Assembly: GCF_012849055.1 (NCBI RefSeq)
Contig: NZ_CP051677.1
Span: 5,347,001 to 5,411,000 of the forward strand
Direction: 5' to 3'
Source of the DNA: Spirosoma rhododendri
Lineage (GTDB): Bacteria; Bacteroidota; Bacteroidia; Cytophagales; Spirosomataceae
DNA: 64,000 nucleotides
Below the pieces are notes generated by a model that worked only from the letters and a program-made list of their open reading frames with translations, had not been told where the DNA came from and made no database searches. Of the stretch, positions 8,384 to 17,708 are shown piece by piece. Position 1 is the stretch's first letter. Every line of letters starts with the position of its first letter. The position numbers were made by a program, and so were the translations under genes.

Positions 8384-8647
8384 CTACAGGGTATCGTCGT
8401 CGTCCAGGTCGTCGTCGATATCGTCATCATCCAGATCTTCGTCCAGATTTTTTTCGTCAAACTCTTCGTCTTCGATATCGGCCAGATCGTCTTCGCCGTA
8501 TCCGCTGGTAGCACCTGATCCAAGTTCATCAAACTCGGCTCCACCATCGAAATCATCGTCGTCGTCATCCTCGAAAGCGGCCGTTTCCGGATCGGGATTC
8601 ATCATCAGCACGTCTTCATCCCGGTCAAACGCAGGCTGGGTCTTCAT
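8384..8647 (-). CDS. Small highly acidic Asp-rich protein
   Basis: Eighty-seven residues of which more than a third are D or E; residues 26-31 are a run of aspartates and the C-terminal 30 residues are nearly all D, E and L. No domain recognised. The composition resembles Ca2+-binding or nucleic-acid-mimic tails, but neither can be shown. It starts with MKTQPAFDRDED and no signal peptide, so cytoplasmic. The DNA is a GAC/GAT/GAA repeat tract, which also makes long reading frames by chance; still, the ATG and the acidic neighbour at 8134 support a real gene. Confidence 0.6.
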   Translation of the reverse strand: MKTQPAFDRDEDVLMMNPDPETAAFEDDDDDDFDGGAEFDELGSGATSGYGEDDLADIEDEEFDEKNLDEDLDDDDIDDDLDDDDTL

Positions 8648-8817
8648 GGCTAAAAAGGTTCGTTATTAATTAATAGTACACTGCCTTTTACCCGGCAGCA
8701 ACGGGGAACGTGGCAGTTGGCCCGACAAATTAAACTCAGCGTGCCGTTTTTGGTTTACAAAGCACCGTCTTCGTTGACTGAGCGGCTATACGCGCCAATT
8801 CGTGCGGAACAACTACC

Positions 8818-9861
8818 ATGCAAAACTATAAACTTCACCGACTTTCCGACCAGCCAATTCTAAAAACAAGCGATGTTCGACCCGCCATGGAAGGCTTCGA
8901 GGTATTGGGCGCTTTCAATCCGGCGACCTGTCTGGTTGATAACGAAGTGGTTATGTTGCTGCGGGTGGCTGAAGCCCCAAAATCGCAATCAGGCATAATC
9001 AGTGTGCCGCTGCTGGAAAACCGCGACGGTGTGCCAACGTTAACCGTCAAACACTTCCCCGAACCCGCTCAACCCTACGATCCGCGTGTAATTACGCTCG
9101 ACGGTAAGGTGTATCTGACCTCGCTCAGCCATCTCCGGCTCGCCCGTAGCACCGATGGTATTCACTTCACAATTGAGGACAAGCCGTTTCTGTTTCCGGC
9201 CCGAATGGATGAGTCATTCGGTATCGAAGACGCCCGGATCACGTTTCTCGACGGCAAATACTGGATCACCTACACGGCGGTGTCGGAGCACGGGCCGGGG
9301 GTTGGGCTGGCCGTCACGACCGACTTCACCGACGTTGAACGGGTGGGCATGATTTTGCCCCCGCCCAACAAAGATGTAGCCCTGTTTCCGCAGCGTATCA
9401 ACGGCAAGTACTACCTGCTCCACCGGCCGATGGTGTCGGACATCGGCAAGCCGTCAGTCTGGCTGGCTCAGTCGCCTGATGGCGTTCACTGGGGTAAGCA
9501 TCAGTTTTTGTTCGGCGGGCGCGGCCTAACCGATCCGCGTTACGCCTGGGAAGGGGGTAAAATCGGGGCCGGTCCCGAACCGCTGCTAACCGACGACGGC
9601 TGGCTCGTCTGCTACCACGGTGCCGACCCAACCCACGCGTATTCACTGGCCCTCGCCCTGCTCGATAAAAACGACCCATCCATCGTCCTCGACCGTTCCG
9701 ACGAGCCCCTACTCATGCCCGAACTACCGTGGGAGAAAGAAGGCTTTTTCCCCAACGTGGTCTTCGCCAACGGCTGGGTCCGCTGGCCCGACGGCCGCAT
9801 CTGGGTCTATTACGGTGCCGCCGACTCCGGCGTTGGCCTGGCTGAGCTGGTACGGGAGTAA
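8818..9861 (+). CDS. Glycoside hydrolase family 130 enzyme
   Basis: Five-bladed beta-propeller enzyme of 347 residues related to beta-mannoside phosphorylases and beta-1,2-mannosidases (GH130). Visible family marks are FNPATCLVDNEVVMLLRV near the start, the block SFGIEDARIT with the catalytic Asp, PNKDVALFPQRINGKY and the C-terminal WVYYGAADSGVGLAEL. No signal peptide, so the reaction is intracellular; with phosphate it would release mannose-1-phosphate from a mannoside. There are no SusC/SusD or other mannan genes beside it, so the substrate stays open. Followed by a 27-base inverted repeat. Confidence 0.88.
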   Translation: MQNYKLHRLSDQPILKTSDVRPAMEGFEVLGAFNPATCLVDNEVVMLLRVAEAPKSQSGIISVPLLENRDGVPTLTVKHFPEPAQPYDPRVITLDGKVYLTSLSHLRLARSTDGIHFTIEDKPFLFPARMDESFGIEDARITFLDGKYWITYTAVSEHGPGVGLAVTTDFTDVERVGMILPPPNKDVALFPQRINGKYYLLHRPMVSDIGKPSVWLAQSPDGVHWGKHQFLFGGRGLTDPRYAWEGGKIGAGPEPLLTDDGWLVCYHGADPTHAYSLALALLDKNDPSIVLDRSDEPLLMPELPWEKEGFFPNVVFANGWVRWPDGRIWVYYGAADSGVGLAELVRE

Positions 9862-9868
9862 ATCTGGA

Positions 9869-9943
9869 TTGTCTCAAACAGCATCTTGCTGTTTGCTTGA
9901 TATGCATTAATCAAAACAAACAGCAAGATGCTGTTTGAGACAA
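9869..9943. repeat. Perfect 27-base inverted repeat
   Basis: Arms at 9869-9895 and 9917-9943 are exact reverse complements (ttgtctcaaacagcatcttg and its complement at the core), with a 21-base AT-rich loop. Each arm itself contains the small palindrome aaacagca..tgctgttt, so a cruciform with side hairpins is possible. There is no T-tract. It separates GH130 from the S9 peptidase. Confidence 0.85.
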
Positions 9944-10063
9944 GACTTAGTAACAAACCATAGATTCCGGCAACGTTTCGGGCGATTCAGCAACAATTCT
10001 TCGGCAAAAAGCGGGGTTTTTCGTAGTTTCGGGCTGTTTCGCTCAACTAATACAACCCGCTTC

Positions 10064-13021
10064 ATGCAACGACTTCTTTTTACCTTACTCCTCATTCCCT
10101 TCCTCACGACCGCCCAGAAACGGCCGCTTAACGCGTCGGACTATGACCGCTGGCAAAGCGTTCGGTCTGAGAAAATCTCCGGCAACGGCCAATGGATTGC
10201 TTATCAGGTCGACCTTCAGGAGGGCGACGGGCGGCTGGAGGTGACACCCGCCGGTCAGGCTACGCCCAAATACACCTTTGCGCGGGGCTACATGGCGCAG
10301 TTCACGCCCGACAATCAGTTTCTGGTGATGCGCCTGAAAGCTCCCTATGCCGACACGCGCAAGGCTAAACTCAAGAAAAAGAAGGCCGACGAACTACCCC
10401 GCGATAGTATGGCAGTGCTTACGCTGGCGACGGGCAAAATCACCAAACTCCCGAACGTGAAGTCGTTTACGCTGGGTAAGGACGCGGGCAACTGGGTCGC
10501 GGTGTTGCAGGAACGTAAGGACGAGAAAGGCGGACGCGAACAGGCGTCGGCCCGCCCAACGCCCCGCCGGGACACGAAAGACACGCTGAACCCGCTGCCC
10601 CCCGTATCGACAACGGCGACCGCCCGGAAGAACGCGCGCAAACCAAAAGGTGACGATCTGGTGCTGCTCAACATGGCCGACGGCACCCGCCGGACGACGC
10701 GCTATGTGTCGGGCGTAGCGGTGGCCGACAATGGCCGGGTGATTTTTTACAGCAAAGACTCCGCCGTTGATTCGCTGAAAACCGGCGACGCGCCCGTGCC
10801 GGGTGTGTTTATGTTTACCCCCGCCACGGGGCAGACGACGCTGGTCGACACGAGTTCAACACGGAAGATTTACAAGGGTCTGACCGTTGACAAGACGGGG
10901 CAGCAACTGGCGTGGATGGCGTCGGCCGATAGCGCGGGTTCGGACGTCAAGGTGTTTACACTCTACTATAAAAACCTCCAGCCTGCCACGCCCACAAAGG
11001 GTAAACGGGCGAAGATGACGCCCCTCGAAGCGCCGTTCCGCGTCCTGGCCGACACGATGACCAAAGCCCTGCCCAAAGGCTGGTCGGTGAACGAATACCG
11101 CGAACCCAAGTTTTCTGACGATGGCAAGCGGCTGTACTTCTCCACCTCCCCCATCGCACCAAAACCGACGAAGGACACGCTGACGCCGGAGGACGAAAAG
11201 GTAAAAATGGACATCTGGAGCTGGACCGACTCCCGCCTGCAACCCATGCAGCAGAAGCGGCTCAAGGAAGAAAAAGAACGCGGTTTCCTGACGGTATTCG
11301 ACCTGCCGTCCGGCAAAACGATCCCCCTCGCCAGCCGCGAAGTGCCGACCGTTTCGTTCGACCCGAAAGTGAATGCACGCTACCTGCTGGGCTTGAGCGA
11401 CCTGCCCTATCAGGTGCAGTCGTCGTGGGACCCCGGCCATACGGATATGTACCTGATCGACGCACAGACGGGCGAGAAAAAGCGCATCGCCAACGACGCG
11501 CAGGCATCGCAGCCCAAGCTGTCGCCGGGTGGGAAGTATGCCTACTGGTTCGATGAGCGCGATTCGCTCTGGCGGGCGTGGGACGTTGCCGCCGGGAAGC
11601 GCATCGACCTGACGAAGGGCCTGCCCAGCAAATTCTTCGATGAAGAGCACGACACCCCTAGCCTACCCGGTGCCTACGGATCAGCGGGCTGGACTGCCGA
11701 CGACAAGCACGTCTGGCTGTACGACCGCTACGACATCTGGCAAATCGACCCGACGGGCCGCGAGAAGCCGCTGAACCTGACATCAAGCTGGGGCCGCAAA
11801 AATCGCATCCGACTGCGCTACGCCGAACTCGATAATGACGACACACCGGGCCGTTTTGCCCCTGAAAAAGCCATCGACCCGAAAGCTGAACTGTTCCTGA
11901 CCGGTATCTGGGAAAGCGACAAATCAACGGGGATTCTGAAAAGCAAAAACGGCCTAGCGGCCAGCGAACCAACGACGCTGACGCACAGCAACCATCGCTA
12001 CTTCGGCCTGAACAAAGCCAAGAACGCCGGTACGCTGACCTTCTACCGGGGTAACTATCAGGAACCAATCAACCTGTTCCGCACCGATACGACGCTGGCA
12101 TCGCCCATGCAGCTTACCCACGTAAATCCGCAGCAGGACAGCATTCGCTGGGGATCGGCCGAAGTCGTCAAATGGCTGGGCACCAACGGTGTGCAACTGG
12201 AGGGACTACTCTTTAAGCCCGAAGGCTTCGACCCGAAGAAGAAGTACCCGATGCTGACGTACTTCTACGAACGCAACGCCGAAACGCTCAACGACTACCG
12301 CGCTCCATCGCCCAGCCGCTCGACGATCAATATCCCGTACTGCGTTTCGAACGGCTATCTGGTATTCGTACCCGACATCGTTTACACCACCGGTCAGCCG
12401 GGGCCGAACGCGTATGACTGCATCGTGCCGGGTGTGCTGAGCCTGCTTGACAAGGGCTTCGTCGACCGCGACCGGCTGGGCATTCAGGGCCAAAGCTGGG
12501 GTGGGTATCAGACGGCTTACATCATCACCCGCACCAACCTGTTCCGCGCGGCCGAAGCCGGTGCGCCAGTTGCCAACATGACCTCGGCCTACGGCGGTAT
12601 TCGCTGGGAAACGGGTATCGTGCGGCAGTTTCAGTACGAAAAAACGCAGAGCCGCATCGGTGGTACGCTCTGGGACAAGCCGATGAATTACATCGAAAAC
12701 TCGCCCCTGTTCTTCGCTAACCGGGTCGAGACGCCCCTGATGATGACGCACAACGACGCCGACGGAGCCGTCCCCTGGTATCAGGGTATCGAGTTCTACA
12801 CGGCCCTACGCCGGTTGAACAAGCCCGTCTGGATGCTGGTCTACAACGGTGAAGGCCACAACCTGACGCAGCGCCACAACGCCAAAGACCTGAGCATCCG
12901 GCTGTACCAGTTTTTCGATTACTTCCTGAAAGATGCGCCCATGCCAGTCTGGATGAAGGAAGGTCGTACGGCCGTCGAGAAAGACCGGGGCGAAATGAAA
13001 TACGAACTGGGTGACAAGTAG
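10064..13021 (+). CDS. Exported S9-family (prolyl oligopeptidase-type) peptidase
   Basis: Large serine peptidase of 985 residues. A signal peptide (MQRLLFTLLLIPFLTTAQ) sends it to the periplasm. The first 700 residues are the beta-propeller with WD40-like repeats (YFSTSPIAPKP, YAYWFDERDSLWRAWD); the C-terminal alpha/beta hydrolase has the nucleophile in GQSWGGYQ (Ser about 811), the acid in HNDADGAVPW and the histidine in GEGHNL (about 932). It cleaves short peptides, probably dipeptidyl-type. Start is the ATG at 10064, since the longer frame from 9935 runs into the inverted repeat. A lysine-rich insert (AKLKKKKADE) in the propeller is unusual. Confidence 0.9.
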   Translation: MQRLLFTLLLIPFLTTAQKRPLNASDYDRWQSVRSEKISGNGQWIAYQVDLQEGDGRLEVTPAGQATPKYTFARGYMAQFTPDNQFLVMRLKAPYADTRKAKLKKKKADELPRDSMAVLTLATGKITKLPNVKSFTLGKDAGNWVAVLQERKDEKGGREQASARPTPRRDTKDTLNPLPPVSTTATARKNARKPKGDDLVLLNMADGTRRTTRYVSGVAVADNGRVIFYSKDSAVDSLKTGDAPVPGVFMFTPATGQTTLVDTSSTRKIYKGLTVDKTGQQLAWMASADSAGSDVKVFTLYYKNLQPATPTKGKRAKMTPLEAPFRVLADTMTKALPKGWSVNEYREPKFSDDGKRLYFSTSPIAPKPTKDTLTPEDEKVKMDIWSWTDSRLQPMQQKRLKEEKERGFLTVFDLPSGKTIPLASREVPTVSFDPKVNARYLLGLSDLPYQVQSSWDPGHTDMYLIDAQTGEKKRIANDAQASQPKLSPGGKYAYWFDERDSLWRAWDVAAGKRIDLTKGLPSKFFDEEHDTPSLPGAYGSAGWTADDKHVWLYDRYDIWQIDPTGREKPLNLTSSWGRKNRIRLRYAELDNDDTPGRFAPEKAIDPKAELFLTGIWESDKSTGILKSKNGLAASEPTTLTHSNHRYFGLNKAKNAGTLTFYRGNYQEPINLFRTDTTLASPMQLTHVNPQQDSIRWGSAEVVKWLGTNGVQLEGLLFKPEGFDPKKKYPMLTYFYERNAETLNDYRAPSPSRSTINIPYCVSNGYLVFVPDIVYTTGQPGPNAYDCIVPGVLSLLDKGFVDRDRLGIQGQSWGGYQTAYIITRTNLFRAAEAGAPVANMTSAYGGIRWETGIVRQFQYEKTQSRIGGTLWDKPMNYIENSPLFFANRVETPLMMTHNDADGAVPWYQGIEFYTALRRLNKPVWMLVYNGEGHNLTQRHNAKDLSIRLYQFFDYFLKDAPMPVWMKEGRTAVEKDRGEMKYELGDK

Positions 13022-13065
13022 TCGGTTTTCGGTTTACCAAAAACCGCCCTTCATTGCCCACTCAT

Positions 13066-13098
13066 CAACAAACCCGGCCCGATAGCCGGGTTTGTTGT
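13066..13098. terminator. Terminator after the S9 peptidase
   Basis: Perfect 13-base arms (caacaaacccggc / gccgggtttgttg) with a 6-base loop. It works from the plus strand; the T-richness is spread through the descending arm. Confidence 0.8.
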
Positions 13099-13140
13099 TA
13101 TTTGCAGACTACTACCGCCATCAGCGCGACACCACTTACG

Positions 13141-14241
13141 ATGACCATTTCCCCTACCCGATTCACAGCCGTTGCGCTGCTGCTACTGGCATTGGCCTGC
13201 CAGAGCATTCGCCTGCCGTTTTCCCACAAACTCCCAACGATTGGTACTATCACCGGCGAAGGGCTATTGACTTGTTTCGCCCCCGGCACCGCCGTCGATG
13301 GGAAACCCGTCTGGTGCGAAGCGTCGGCAGTATGGTACGATGGTAACAAACTGTTTTTTGCCAACGACAAAGACATGCCCGCCGGTCAGTCGTCGGTGTT
13401 TACAAAGTCGCTTGTGTCGCTGGCCGATTCTACCCGCCTGCCCGATTATTTGCCGCAGGCCACGTTCAGCAACGGCACCAAATACGAAGATTTTGCGCAG
13501 ACACCCGACGGCAAATTTGTGCTGCTCAGCACCGCTTTCGACCGCGTCAAACCCGGCGGCAGTTGGGACAACTACAACACGATTCTGTTTTGGCGCAAAG
13601 GTGACGAACAGCATCCGCACGTGCTGACACTCGGCGATTCAGCCCGTACGTCGGTGTCGCTACGGCAACCGCTGGCAGCCGCGCTCGCCGACAGCGACTA
13701 TCCCGGTTCGCTGCCGTACTTTAAAATCGAGGGCTTGGCCGCTACGGAAAACAAGCTGCTGTTTGGCGTTCGTGAAGCGGGTAAAGCCTACGACAATTTC
13801 CGGCACGTCGATAAAATTGTGGCGGTGTCGTACTCTGTTGCCAACGATCGGATACGGCTGAGCAACGACTGGAAGGTTGTTGCTGATTTTAAGCCCGAAA
13901 CGGCGGATCAGAAATTGCCCCGCCCGCTGGGGCTGTCGAGTCTGGAATACGATCCCGCCCGGCAGTGCTTTTGGCTGCTGACGTCGCTGGAAAGCAAGGG
14001 GCAGGTTGATGCGTATCTGTGGGTTATTTCGAAAAACGATCTGTTCGCCGACAAGCCGTTTCATCTAATCCGCAACGCCAACGGCGATCCGCTGCACGTC
14101 AACCACAAAGCCGAAGATCTAACGTTTATCGACAAAGACCGGCTGTTGCTCATCCACGACGACGATCGCTTTCCAACCCTCGTCGGCCGGCGCGTCCGGC
14201 AGGCCAATCAGGCCGCGTACACGATTGTTACGGTGAAGTAG
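13141..14241 (+). CDS. Predicted lipoprotein with propeller-like fold, unknown function
   Basis: Lipoprotein of 366 residues: the signal peptide ends in LLLLALAC with the cysteine near residue 20. I recognise no named family. The body has repeated short blocks with aromatic-Asp patterns (VWYDGNKLFFANDKD, FLLST-like, LSSLEYDPARQCFWLLTS, DLTFIDKDRLLLIHDDD) that look like beta-propeller blades, as in phytase-like or SdiA-regulated-like esterase proteins. The start at 13141 follows the terminator; the frame upstream of it covers the hairpin and is not coding. Envelope location inferred from the lipobox. Confidence 0.7.
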   Translation: MTISPTRFTAVALLLLALACQSIRLPFSHKLPTIGTITGEGLLTCFAPGTAVDGKPVWCEASAVWYDGNKLFFANDKDMPAGQSSVFTKSLVSLADSTRLPDYLPQATFSNGTKYEDFAQTPDGKFVLLSTAFDRVKPGGSWDNYNTILFWRKGDEQHPHVLTLGDSARTSVSLRQPLAAALADSDYPGSLPYFKIEGLAATENKLLFGVREAGKAYDNFRHVDKIVAVSYSVANDRIRLSNDWKVVADFKPETADQKLPRPLGLSSLEYDPARQCFWLLTSLESKGQVDAYLWVISKNDLFADKPFHLIRNANGDPLHVNHKAEDLTFIDKDRLLLIHDDDRFPTLVGRRVRQANQAAYTIVTVK

Positions 14242-14246
14242 AGAAT

Positions 14247-14374
14247 GTAGCCTGGACCTCCAGGTCTGGTGCCCGTTAGGGCAATAGATTCAGGCGGTAG
14301 CTTTTCGGTTGCTCCGCGCCCACCCGGACGTGGACCGCACCGCGCCACGGTGGCTGGCGGACCGGTCCACGCTA
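14247..14374. repeat. Intergenic element flanked by inverted ends
   Basis: A GC-rich, non-coding 128-base stretch whose ends are near-exact inverted copies (gtagcctggacc at 14247-14258, ggtccacgctac at 14363-14374) and which contains inner palindromes such as ccgcgccacggtggctggcgg. The layout fits a small non-autonomous repeat. Copy number outside the window is unknown. Confidence 0.5.
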
Positions 14375-14432
14375 CACGACCGGTATAAAGTCAGTGCTGC
14401 TATCTTTTGAGGGGGCTAACCTACTCTGCTCT

Positions 14433-15371
14433 ATGCCTGCTCGCTTTATTACTTATTTACCGAAAACCATTTCCCTGCTCCTCGGTCTGACGACTGCTAC
14501 ACTGGCGCAGAAACCCGTCGTCAGTCGGCTGGAAATTTACGATCTGGCGACGAATAGCCGTCGGGTGGTGCGGCAGGACAGTGTCCGGTTTGAAGCCCCC
14601 AACTGGACCCGTGACGGTCGGCTCATCATCAACCAGGAGGGATTGCTGTATGGCGTTCGCATCAGCGATGGCCAGAAAACCAAGATCAATACGGGCTCGG
14701 CGACAAACTGCAACAACGACCACGGCCTGACCTTTGACGGCCAGACGCTCATCATCAGCAACAACGTCAGAAAGGCCAGCGGAAAGGGCAGCACGTCGAC
14801 GATACTGACGCTGCCGCTGGCGGGTGGTCAGCCGAAACAGTTGACCGACACAACCGCCGGGCACTCCTACTGGCATGGTGTATCGCCCGACGGGAAAACA
14901 TTGGTGTTCACCGGCGAACGATCCACTGGCGAAGCGGGCAAAACCAATTTTGACATCTACGCCATCCCCCGTACCGGTGGCCCCGAAACCCGCCTGACCA
15001 ACTCGCCCAGCCTCGACGACGGCCCGGAGTATTCACCCGACGGCAAGTCTGTTTACTTCAATTCCGTGCGGTCGGGACGGATGCAGATCTGGCGCATGAA
15101 CGCTGACGGTTCGCAACCGAAACAGCTTACCGACGACGCCTACTCCAACTGGTTTGCCCACCCCTCACCCGACGGGCAGTGGTTTGTGTTTATCAGCTAT
15201 CTGGAAGATCAGGGCTCGAACCATCCCGCCGACAAAGCTGTGATGCTGCGGCTCATGAACGTAAAAACGGGCCAACTCCGCGAATTGGCCCGTTTTACCG
15301 GTGGTCAGGGAACGATCAACGTACCAAGCTGGTCGCCTGACAGCAAATCGTTTGCCTTTGTCAGCTATTGA
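14433..15371 (+). CDS. Exported TolB-like WD40/PD40 beta-propeller protein
   Basis: Protein of 312 residues with a signal peptide (start MPARFITYLPKTISLLLG, cleavage after TLAQ) and five or six PD40 repeats, seen as GVSPDGKTLVFTG, EYSPDGKSVYFNS, HPSPDGQWFVFIS and SWSPDSKSFAFVS at about 45-residue spacing, with MNADGSQPKQLT between. This is the propeller of TolB and of S9 peptidase N-termini, but no hydrolase or peptidoglycan-binding domain follows. Likely a periplasmic binding or scaffold protein. Its last seven bases overlap the convergent lipase gene. Confidence 0.85.
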   Translation: MPARFITYLPKTISLLLGLTTATLAQKPVVSRLEIYDLATNSRRVVRQDSVRFEAPNWTRDGRLIINQEGLLYGVRISDGQKTKINTGSATNCNNDHGLTFDGQTLIISNNVRKASGKGSTSTILTLPLAGGQPKQLTDTTAGHSYWHGVSPDGKTLVFTGERSTGEAGKTNFDIYAIPRTGGPETRLTNSPSLDDGPEYSPDGKSVYFNSVRSGRMQIWRMNADGSQPKQLTDDAYSNWFAHPSPDGQWFVFISYLEDQGSNHPADKAVMLRLMNVKTGQLRELARFTGGQGTINVPSWSPDSKSFAFVSY

Positions 15372-16570
15372 AGCGAACTGAAAAAATCGTAGGTGCCGGT
15401 GATGTAGCCTAGAATACCGGTCGCGTGGTTTGCCCCGCTGAGCCGGATAAGCTGCACATTAGTGGCCCCACGTGCGCGCATGGCGTCGTAAGCATTCTGC
15501 GAGTTTAAAAACAGCACCGTATCGTCGGCATCGCCGTGGTAGAGCCGCGTGTTGGTGCGGGGCTTCCAATCATGGATGTCGTTGTCCTGCGCGGCCTTGA
15601 TAAAGTCGGTATCGGTACCGTTGTTGATAGCCTGTTTGAAACTATCCGTCACAACCTGGTTAAAGCTCAGCCCCCCCAGATTGGCGGTGTAGCCGCTGGC
15701 CGCAATGCGGGTAGCGTAGGGTTCTTTGAAGTAATAAGAAGCCGGGCGGTTCAGGTTGTAAATTCGGTCGTAGGTAAGTAGTACCCACAAATACAACCGG
15801 CTGATGCTGGGATCGGTGCTGGTCGTGTTGTTCAGAATCTGCTTCATAAACGCCGGTTTGTCGTAGGCACCAGCCCCGCAACTCGACGCGACGAGGTTGA
15901 ACTCCGAACCGGTTTCTTCTTCGATTTTCTTTTGCAGCGCCAGCGTCGCGTAGCCGCCTTCCGAATAGCCCGCAATCAGCAGTCGTTTGTCCCAGTTGAC
16001 GCTTTTGTCGGTCAGCACCTGGCGGGCAGCCCGGAGCATATCGAGCGAGGCCGTCGCCAGTCCGTTGCGGTGTTCGTAGGTGTGCGGCAGGTCTTTCGAT
16101 GCACCGTACCCAATGTAGTCGGGGGCCGCGATGATGTACCCCTGTGAGGCAAACACCGACCCAAACGTGTAGGCTTCGCTGCCCGACTGGTAGTTGGATG
16201 GTGCTCCGTCGTCGCTGGTGATGGTTCCGTGCTGAATGCTCAGCATTGGAATACCCGTAGTGCTGTTGACCGTCGGAATCATCAGCGCACCCGACGCCGT
16301 AATCGATTTACCGTCTGTATTGGTCGTGGTGTACGTAACGCGATACACGCTGATCGGGTACCGAATGAATAGTTGAAAGCCAACATTTGACCCCGTAAAG
16401 CGACTGCGCAGCTGATCGGTTGTGAACTGCCCAATCAGCGTACTGCTGACAAGCGTATTGGTAACCGGCGTTACGGGGTCGGGGCCACCCGATGGATTAC
16501 ACCCGGCAGGTACGAATAAAAGCGCACTGCTTACCAGCAGCAATAGTGCGCCTGTCTTAAAAAAGTGCAT
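15365..16570 (-). CDS. Secreted alpha/beta hydrolase, lipase-like lipoprotein
   Basis: Alpha/beta hydrolase of 401 residues with a lipoprotein signal peptide (LLFVPAGC). The nucleophile elbow is GYSEGGYA; an acidic residue in YHGDADDTV and a histidine in GANHATG complete the triad. The layout (ASQGYIIAAPDYIGYG before the nucleophile, then a lid region) matches fungal-type secretory lipases and related Bacteroidota esterases. It probably hydrolyses acyl esters outside the inner membrane. Convergent with the PD40 protein, the two stop codons overlapping. Confidence 0.87.
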   Translation of the reverse strand: MHFFKTGALLLLVSSALLFVPAGCNPSGGPDPVTPVTNTLVSSTLIGQFTTDQLRSRFTGSNVGFQLFIRYPISVYRVTYTTTNTDGKSITASGALMIPTVNSTTGIPMLSIQHGTITSDDGAPSNYQSGSEAYTFGSVFASQGYIIAAPDYIGYGASKDLPHTYEHRNGLATASLDMLRAARQVLTDKSVNWDKRLLIAGYSEGGYATLALQKKIEEETGSEFNLVASSCGAGAYDKPAFMKQILNNTTSTDPSISRLYLWVLLTYDRIYNLNRPASYYFKEPYATRIAASGYTANLGGLSFNQVVTDSFKQAINNGTDTDFIKAAQDNDIHDWKPRTNTRLYHGDADDTVLFLNSQNAYDAMRARGATNVQLIRLSGANHATGILGYITGTYDFFSSLQ

Positions 16571-16889
16571 AGTGCAAATAGGAGAAAAACGGGGTGATAA
16601 CGTCGTGACTATACGTAGTTAACGATCGGCCCGACCAATTCGTTTGTCCGTCGCCGATCTGTTCGCAGACTGTAGAACCCCTTCCACATAACTAGGTCTA
16701 CGACTGCCCACGCGCCTGTCATTCTACCGCTCGCAAGCTATAATCAAATTACAGTACCCACTAAAACACACCCAAACAAAATACTCACTATCAACTACTT
16801 ACAATATGTTTTAAACCTCGATACACTCGCTGCCATCTATACTGGTACAGCATTTGGCTGAAATAATTACAAATTATCCATTCACTACA
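16571..16889. other. Non-coding gap before the OmpA-family gene
   Basis: About 319 bases with no credible gene. GC drops towards the right end. Near 16843 the sequence tggtacagcatttggc resembles a sigma-54 site but the GG and GC pairs are one base too far apart, so I do not call it. The promoters of the divergent lipase and OmpA genes must lie here. Confidence 0.6.
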
Positions 16890-17600
16890 ATGATACGTCA
16901 GTTCAAATCAGCATGTGTAAAACCAATGTTAGTGTTACTTGCCGTCAGTACGCTGTCGGGCAATGTGCTAACGAGTTGTAAGTCGGGTAAGCCGATGAAC
17001 AAAACCCAGAAAGGGGGAGCTGTCGGTGCCGGTGGTGGTGCTCTGGTAGGCGGTATTATCGGTCGTAAGACGGGTAACACGGCTATCGGTGCAATCATTG
17101 GCGCAACGGTAGGTGGCGCAGCCGGTGCCATTATTGGGCGACGGATGGACAAGCAGGCCGAGGAGCTTAAGAGAGAGCTGCCGAATGCGCAGGTGGAGCG
17201 GGTTGGCGAGGGTATCAAAATCACCTTCGGGTCCGACATCCTGTTCGACGTAAATTCGTATTCGCTGAAGCCAGCCACCAAACGGCAGCTGGACGATTTC
17301 GCGCAGACGCTTAACAAATACCCTGACACCGACATTCGGATCGAAGGGCATGCCGACGCAACAGGGCCTGAAGATTACAACCTGAAGCTGTCGCGTGAGC
17401 GGGCTAACGCTGTTGGCGACTACCTGAAAACGCAAAATATCACATCAGGTCGGTTGGACGAAATCGGGTACGGCGAAGAACAACCCATTGCCGACAACTC
17501 GACCGAATCGGGCAGAAGCAAGAACCGCCGGGTCGACATTGCCGTTTTTGCCAACAAAAAAATGCAGAATGACGCCAAAGATGGCAAGTTGGCTAATTAA
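16890..17600 (+). CDS. OmpA-family outer-membrane lipoprotein with glycine-zipper
   Basis: Lipoprotein of 236 residues. The signal peptide ends at LTSC; then a glycine-zipper segment (GGALVGGIIGRKTGNTAIG and AAGAIIGRR) spans residues about 45-90, and the C-terminal 120 residues are an OmpA peptidoglycan-binding domain with the NxxLSxxRAxxVxxYL pattern (LKLSRERANAVGDYL) and SKNRRVDI. It anchors the outer membrane to peptidoglycan, like YiaD. Start at 16890 (MIRQFKS), since the longer version begins with non-signal residues. Followed by a terminator. Confidence 0.92.
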   Translation: MIRQFKSACVKPMLVLLAVSTLSGNVLTSCKSGKPMNKTQKGGAVGAGGGALVGGIIGRKTGNTAIGAIIGATVGGAAGAIIGRRMDKQAEELKRELPNAQVERVGEGIKITFGSDILFDVNSYSLKPATKRQLDDFAQTLNKYPDTDIRIEGHADATGPEDYNLKLSRERANAVGDYLKTQNITSGRLDEIGYGEEQPIADNSTESGRSKNRRVDIAVFANKKMQNDAKDGKLAN

Positions 17601-17622
17601 TCTACAGAACTATTAGACAATT

Positions 17623-17659
17623 AACCCACACAGCTAGTTACTGATACTATGTGGGTTTT
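17623..17659 (+). terminator. Terminator after the OmpA-family gene
   Basis: Hairpin aacccaca / tgtgggtt with a 19-base loop followed by T residues. Moderately strong. Confidence 0.65.
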
Positions 17660-17708
17660 CCCCAGTCAGTACACTTAATTTTCCTAATCAATCAAACCAA
17701 TCAACGCT

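Noticed and set aside
16843..16858. Sigma-54 promoter before the OmpA-family gene
   Set aside because: GG and GC are 11 bases apart instead of 10.
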